In this document: positions 59,090 to 64,000 of the stretch, one piece after another
Layout: every line of letters begins with the position of its first letter
Numbering within the stretch: position 1 is the stretch's first letter
Origin: Guadua angustifolia
Taxonomy: Eukaryota; Streptophyta; Magnoliopsida; Poales; Poaceae
DNA length: 64,000 bases
Assembly (NCBI GenBank): GCA_036346375.1
Contig: CM070520.1
Location: 16,503,791-16,567,790 of the forward strand
Direction of reading: 5' to 3'
Notes under the pieces: generated by a model
Database searches by the model: none
Seen by the model: the letters and a program-made list of their open reading frames with translations, nothing else
Told to the model about the DNA's origin: nothing
Translations under genes and position numbers: made by a program

Positions 59090-59383
59090 CTCCCTCCGTC
59101 CAGAATTGATCATCATATAAGCTTAAACTTAAAATCCAGGATTGATCAGCGCCTAAGCCTTGAGAGTAAATGCCCTGCATGCATGAACGCTTTACAATCT
59201 CTCCTCTCTGTTACTCCCACCAATCAAAGGAGGCAAGTAAATGCCTTGCACGCTGATCAATTCGCATGCGGACGGATTACTAAGGGGATTAATAGCGAGA
59301 GTAAATGGAATATGGGGGAGTTTAAGTACTCCTTGGTCTTGGTGACAAATGCTTAGGTGTTGATCAATTCTGGACGGAGGGAG
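59090..59383. mobile_element. Stowaway (Tc1/mariner) MITE (294 bp)
   Basis: Ends CTCCCTCCGTCCAGAATTGA and TCAATTCTGGACGGAGGGAG are perfectly inverted over 20 bp, with TA target duplication (59088-59089, 59384-59385). Non-coding. Confidence 0.93.
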
Positions 59384-59512
59384 TAATATACATAGTATTT
59401 CCTAATGAAAAATGAAAAAGGAAACAATGAAGCCAAGATAATTGGTCAGAACTATTCTCTTTCTCGGCGCCATTGTGACAAAAGTGAAAATCTCGAGTCT
59501 CAAATGTTAGGC

Positions 59513-60000
59513 CCTGTTTGTTTTAGCTAGGGATTGTGGAAAGCAGTTTTTAAAAACTAGATTGTAAAAGCTGGATTGTTAAAAAGCTGGAGGTTGAAAA
59601 GCTCATGGTTGTTTGGTAACCCAGGTTCCAATACTACTACGAATCACAATCGACTGCACTCCGAATGGTAACACCCTTTACAGCCGAAGGAATTGGAGAG
59701 CTGTCCACCTGTCACTTTGCGACATTTGCGAAAAAGCCCCTCCGTTTCTTCAAATTACGGATAAGTCTCTGCAGATTACGAATAGGTCCTTCGCGATTTT
59801 TTGTGAGGGGAAGATTTTTTCCCATTCATCGCGTTCGGGTCCCTGGCGCGCCGTTTTACGGAAAAACCCTCCCGTTAGATTCCAATCGCGAACAAGCCCT
59901 TTTCTAATTTTTCAGGATAGCGGACAGGTCCAAAAATGTAACAAACAAGCCCTTACTATTTACGTCTAGGTCCTTTCTCCGTTTTTCCCGAGAAAAATGT
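59513..60000. other. MITE-like start and repeat-rich sequence
   Basis: GGCCCTGTTTGTTTTAGC at about 59513 resembles a Harbinger/hAT MITE end without a found partner. 59660-59960 continues the degenerate theme of short GAAAAAGCCC / AATAGGTCC words. No gene. Confidence 0.35.
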
Positions 60001-61020
60001 TTTCGTCACTTTTTCCGCCTACAGTAAAAAAACACAGATTCGTCGCAAATCGCAAATTTATAGTCGAAGGTTTATAGCAGCCCATAGATTCACCGACAGG
60101 TCTTAGCGACCTATTTTTTTTAAACAAGTATGGAAACCGAAAATACAACCAGATTTCTCAGATTTTTCACGTTGTATCGTCATACGCGACGTAGCGTAGT
60201 GCGTTATCGCAGATTCGTCGTAAATTTATAGTCGAAGGTTTATAGCAGCCCATAGATTCGCCGACAGGTCCTAGCGACCTATTTTTTAAAACAAATATGG
60301 AAACCGAAAATACAACCAAATTTCTCAGATTTTTCACGTTGTATCGTCATACGCGACGTAGCGTAGTGCGTTATCCTAGCTAAATGCGGTTTTCTAAAAA
60401 AAACAAAGATTCGTCGAAGTTCTATAGCAGCTCATATGTTTGCCAACGGGTCCTAACGCAAAAAAAAATACAAACAAAATTACATTTATATCTCTCTACG
60501 GTTTTCGCCCAAAAACAAAAAACTAGGTCCTTTCTCCGTTTTTCCCGAGACAAATGTTTTCGTCGCTTTTTTCACCTACAGTAAGAAAACACAGATTCGT
60601 CGCAAATTTATAGTCGAAGGTTTATAGAAGCCCATAGATTCGCCGACAGGTCCTAACGACCTATTTTTTTAAACAAATATGGAAATTGAAAATACAACCA
60701 GATATTTTTTTAAAACAAATATGAAACCGAAAATACAACCAGATTTCTCAAATTTTTCGCGTTGTATCGTCATACGCGACGTAGCGTAATGCGTTATCCT
60801 ATCTAAACGCGGTTTTCTAAAAAAACGCAGATTCGACGAAGTGTTATAGCAGCTCATATGTTTGCCAACGGGTCCTAACGCAAAAAAAAACAAACAAACA
60901 AAATTACATTTATATCTCTCTGCGGTTTTCGCCCAAAAACAAAAAACACTGATCGACGATTTAAACCGGTTCATAGATTCGCCGACGGGTCCTAGCGACC
61001 CTTTTTTTTAAGAAAATAAG
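60000..61020. repeat. Complex tandem array, unit about 165-190 bp
   Basis: Blocks containing AAATTTATAGTCGAAGGTTT and CATAGATTCGCCGACAGGTC occur at about 60055, 60223 and 60605. Variant blocks (GTTATAGCAGCTCATATGTT type, with GCCAACGGGTCCTAACGC) occur at about 60415 and 60840, and a last one at 60960. ACGCGACGTAGCGTA words separate them. Two unit types alternate, as in a higher-order repeat. Confidence 0.8.
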
Positions 61021-61355
61021 AAGATCGTAATTACGCAAAAAAAAAACAAAAATACAACCCTTTAGGCCTATAAACGGAACAATATTTCTCCGTTGTTCAC
61101 ACCGAACATATATCTGTACTTTGCCCATCTAAACTTATATCATGGGTTTAAGACTATGATCCCACTACTTTAGATGATATGTCCATACCAATAGATCATC
61201 TGTAAAACGGCGCAGCGTAGCGCGCTATTATTGCTAGTATTAATCAAATTGTAATAGAAAGTTGCCACGACCAAACTACAAAGAAAATACAATCCGCATG
61301 CACAATCAAAGTACAATGCCATATTTCAACGTACGTGAGCGTGAAACTAAGTTGA

Positions 61356-62192
61356 TCAACTCGTCAAAGTAAGTACAACTCGAAGTCGAAGCTCTGGAGT
61401 CCAGGTCTCGCCGTCAGCTGGCACCATGGAGCAGGGGGTGCTCGCCGGGATTGTCCTCTTCGTCGGAGTCGGAGTAGTCGTACTGGAAGATCTCGACTCC
61501 TTCTGGCACCGGCGCGAGCGGCAGTACGGACACGTGCATTTCCTTGACAACCATTTATCCAGGCACGTTCGATGGAAAGAGTGAGAGCACGACAGCTTCA
61601 CGGTCTCCGCACTGCCAACCACCAACGCCGTGCAGATCGGGCATTCTTCTCCGACCTCGTCGTCAGAACGGTGATCGTCGTCGATATGGCCCCCTGGCGG
61701 CCCCATCTCTACCGTGATCGCCATGCTCCTCCTGAACGAGTTCGTGGCCTTGGTGGCCGACAGGAGGCAGAAGTCCTCCACGATGGGCGAGCACTCCGGC
61801 GGGAAGCCCGCGGCCGCGACCGTCGCCTCGAAATCCCACGCCCTCCTGATCAAGATGAAGTCGCCGAGGTCGCGTGTGAACCCAGAAATCAGGGTGGGCT
61901 GCGGGTTGCTGCCGCCGGAGCCGTCCGGCTCGTTCTTGACGAACTCGATCGTCAGCGGCGGCGTGGGGTCCTTGACTGGCGTGCAGTCGATGACGGCGTG
62001 GAAGCGGATGGCCACGCCGGGGCAGAGCCAGGTGTTGCTTCCCCAGACGTGGATGCGGGCGGAGCCATCGTCTTCGTCACGGCAGGTGGAGACAACGCCG
62101 TGGACGACGTCGGGACGGCGAGCCATGTTCTCGTAGTAGGTATAGCTATGGCCAGCCATGTTCACGTAAGTTGCAGCTACGAGGAGAAACAA
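61356..62192 (-). CDS. RING-H2 finger protein, likely E3 ubiquitin ligase
   Basis: A single-exon frame of 278 residues; the more natural start may be the internal ATG at 62159 (MAGHSYTYYEN), giving 267. The RING is at residues 184-224 of the longer form: CPICTA at 184, CSHSFHRTC at 202-210, CTCPYC to 224. The eight ligands are C184, C187, C202, H204, H207, C210, C221 and C224, with C-x2-C-x14-C-x1-H-x2-H-x2-C-x10-C-x2-C spacing (RING-H2 class). RING-H2 proteins recruit a ubiquitin-conjugating enzyme and transfer ubiquitin to a target. The N-terminal 175 residues are not a family I recognise; they contain RIHVWGSNTWLCPGVAIRF, and no clear membrane segment unless the first-ATG MFLLVAATYV is used. 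After the RING comes a Ser/Thr/Pro-rich tail. No lesions. The GC content is higher than the surrounding DNA. Confidence 0.85.
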   Translation of the reverse strand: MFLLVAATYVNMAGHSYTYYENMARRPDVVHGVVSTCRDEDDGSARIHVWGSNTWLCPGVAIRFHAVIDCTPVKDPTPPLTIEFVKNEPDGSGGSNPQPTLISGFTRDLGDFILIRRAWDFEATVAAAGFPPECSPIVEDFCLLSATKATNSFRRSMAITVEMGPPGGHIDDDHRSDDEVGEECPICTALVVGSAETVKLSCSHSFHRTCLDKWLSRKCTCPYCRSRRCQKESRSSSTTTPTPTKRTIPASTPCSMVPADGETWTPELRLRVVLTLTS

Positions 62193-62284
62193 CTTGGTGC
62201 GGCGAAGGCGCGCAACCGCTCATAAAGAGCCAGAGGACAAGGATCTCCTGGTACGCGGACTCCTAGTCAGATTAGGAGTCCTAG

Positions 62285-62392
62285 TATATTCTAAGCGACT
62301 GCGGACTTCGACTTCACTCTAAATATATTCTAAGTGACTATGGACTTCGACTTCACTCTAATTCACTCTAAATATATTCTAGCTGACTATAG
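62285..62392. repeat. 39-bp tandem repeat upstream of the RING-H2 gene
   Basis: TATATTCTAAGCGACTGCGG at 62285, a second copy at 62324 and a partial third at 62373 (the last offset by a 10-bp ATTCACTCTA insertion). It lies about 100 bp upstream of the start codon, in the likely promoter or leader. Confidence 0.8.
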
Positions 62393-62589
62393 ATACTCGT
62401 GATTCCTTCCTTATAACGCCGATCGGTGCCGAGCTGCTCGACCTCGTTGACGGTGATAGTGTTGGCTACCCACAGCAGCAACTTACACAAGGAACTTCCA
62501 CACTGATGCATAGATTGATTGTTTTGACAGACACCCAATGCTGCAAGTAATTCTATGCCTGTGATGTGGTACCAGCATGGAAGTGCTCT

Positions 62590-62835
62590 TTGAAAAGTAG
62601 TGTATACTCAGTTTCCTCCAACATCTTACCTTTTCATCTCAAATTTTTCCCTATGCAAGTCTCAAGAACAACTTTTCTGGCTATAGAAGCATAGATAGAC
62701 TCCTTTTCACTTGTGATTCTCCAGTTCTTTTTATAGCCAATAGTTGTTTCTACAACGCTTTTCTGGTGATGAGATGCATACATATGTTGCTTAATTTGCT
62801 TTCATGTAAATCAAGCATGAAGCAGGGAAGAGACC
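62590..62835 (-). repeat. Most diverged copy of the 40.5-kb unit
   Basis: CAGTTTCCTCCAACATCTTA (about 62610) and a minus-strand TATAAAAAG box (forward CTTTTTATAGCC at about 62727) keep the order and spacing of the other copies. Little else aligns. Confidence 0.35.
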
Positions 62836-62974
62836 TCTCATCGGGCAACCCAAAAAAATCCAATACATGCATGCCACATTTCTTCACCTATTTGATGCTC
62901 ACCTCACGCTTCTTAAAGCATAAGATAGCCGAAACATCACCAGCGTGATGCTTTTGTGTATTTCTAGTAACGAA

Positions 62975-63425
62975 TAAGTCAATTTTACATCTCTAAACTT
63001 TTTAAAAAGCCCATTTAACATCATTAACTATAAAATCGGATATTGAACCCTTAAACTTATAAAACCTTATCAATTTATACCCTAAGATGGTTTTGAAAGG
63101 CGGTTCTGATGATGTGGATCCTACTTAAGGTGGTTTTTGCTATATTGACAACCATATAATCGAGTTTTGATAATAATTAAGGATCCAATTCAAGGGTGTT
63201 GATATCCACATCATCGACCTCTTTTTCATTTCTTTTCTCTCCATTTACATTTTTTCCTTCTTCTCTTCTCATCATCGTCCTTTCTCTCATTTGGATCTGC
63301 ATCAGTAATAATCGATGACATGGTTGCTAATGTGCCAAAAACCACCCCTGACTTGACTCCCGTCAGCAAAACCACCCTCTAAAGCTTTTTAGAAAATTCG
63401 TGGATGTAAAATAAAATTATTTCTT
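62975..63425. mobile_element. Foldback/MITE-like repeat, copy 2
   Basis: Shares GTTGATATCCACATCATCGA, CTTAAGGTGGTTTTTGC and the AAACTTATAAA-type left block with copy 1 (52755-53490), with inverted TTTTACATC/GATGTAAAAT edges. Confidence 0.55.
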
Positions 63426-63429
63426 TATA

Positions 63430-64000
63430 ATATCGTGGTTAACATCGACAGAGATAACGTCTTAATCATATCCTCTCCAATTATTTTAGGTTTGTGATAC
63501 CGGACAATGTACAACTGCACGAGGTGATCACCATGCGTTTGAGATTTTGATGCAATCCAGGGACAACATTAATGGCTGGAGTTCTTGAATTTCGATGCAA
63601 AGCAACCCCCATCCTTTCCATGTACATAAATAGTTAAAACTCAACTGCAGAAAGAAAGATAGTTTATTTACAGGGAGAGGTTAAGAGCTACATAGCAGCT
63701 CTAGTTACACTGGTTATAGTTAAAATGCCTAAATCAATTTCCCTAACCGCTTCACGCCGACCAGATAATTTAACTAAAGCCAATACCTCTTTTCTTCAAC
63801 AACAACAGTGGATTAATTACTCTTACAACACCAACACTCTTTAACCCTCCCTGTAGGGGCTGCAGGGTTACCGATGTCAACAAATTTATATTAAGCTAAT
63901 GCTATTCACTCCATAGGAATTCATACTTTGGCATCTAAGCTTTCAAGATCAGAAAGTTGAACTTTACAAAAGTGTTTACCAAGACGCTAGGCGCTAGTCA
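63430..64000. other. Non-coding right edge
   Basis: No gene or element boundary recognised. The window ends in AT-rich sequence. Confidence 0.4.

Larger units (their letters stand above)
58357..61237. mobile_element. Possible Helitron with tandem-repeat interior
   Basis: The right end looks like a Helitron 3' terminus: a GC hairpin (GCGCAGCGTAGCGCG), about ten bases, then CTAG at 61234-61237 followed by T. The left end may be the TC at 58357 near GAGCGCGGCGCACGCC, but the preceding base is not the expected A. Hairpin-like words (GCGACGTAGCGTAGTGCG) recur inside the array at about 60185, 60355 and 60775. No Rep/helicase coding, so it would be non-autonomous. Confidence 0.4.

Noticed and set aside
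60000..61020. CRISPR-like repeat array
   Set aside because: Units are long, variable and alternate without unique spacers, in plant nuclear DNA; it is a tandem repeat.
61572..62225. 217-codon plus-strand frame
   Set aside because: Antisense shadow of the RING-H2 gene; Arg/Ala/Val-rich from high GC, no recognisable motif.
1..64000. tRNA, rRNA, organelle inserts, viral or pararetroviral copies
   Set aside because: No cloverleaf with an intact acceptor/T-arm, no rRNA cores, no plastid or mitochondrial genes and no viral domains were seen; the only reverse-transcribing elements are LTR retrotransposons. A covariance-model scan was not possible here.

Overview
The window looks like nuclear DNA of a grass (Poaceae): AT-rich non-coding sequence, GT-AG introns with GC-rich first exons, many small inverted-repeat elements of grass types (Stowaway, Tourist/Harbinger, Mutator-like) and a Ty3/gypsy chromovirus with very long LTRs. 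No organelle, bacterial or viral genome features were seen. Species cannot be fixed from the sequence; nothing was searched.

Layout. 1-5.6 kb: mostly non-coding, perhaps the tail of a plus-strand gene, with a 107-bp tandem duplication. 6.9-21.0 kb: a minus-strand 40S ribosomal protein S9 gene that keeps its introns but is a pseudogene. Its second exon is split by an 11.35-kb chromovirus (7896-19243) with 3.15-kb LTRs, a tRNA-iMet primer site, degenerate gag-pol, a chromodomain and a 5-bp target duplication. 21.2-22.4 kb: AT-rich repeat with a minisatellite. 23.2-26.9 kb: an apparently intact five-exon HVA22-like gene (minus) with a lysine/serine-rich decapeptide-repeat tail. 27.6-28.7 kb: three small elements. 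31.3-35.4 kb: an intact four-exon bHLH transcription factor gene (plus). 36.2-39.5 kb: a decayed PMT-type putative methyltransferase gene (minus), one intron of which holds a solo LTR with a 5-bp target duplication.

40.4-63 kb is an accessory, repeat-dominated zone. A short degenerate unit recurs about seven times. Two near-identical copies (40.5 and 42.9 kb) flank a Ty3/gypsy gag fragment. The second copy is interrupted by a complete 4,435-bp Ac-like hAT transposon (43720-48154) with an exact 8-bp target duplication, AAACGG-rich subterminal regions and a frameshifted transposase gene. Further on lie Harbinger-like MITEs, a truncated LRR receptor-kinase fragment, a second hAT-type element rich in GGATA repeats, a tandem duplication carrying a Mutator-like MITE, a possible Helitron with complex tandem repeats (58.4-61.2 kb) containing a Stowaway, an intact single-exon RING-H2 gene (61.4-62.2 kb, minus) and the second copy of a foldback repeat (63.0-63.4 kb).

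The apparently functional genes are HVA22-like, bHLH and RING-H2. They do not form a pathway. The main story is layered transposon insertion into genes and duplicates, which lets several insertion events be ordered in time.
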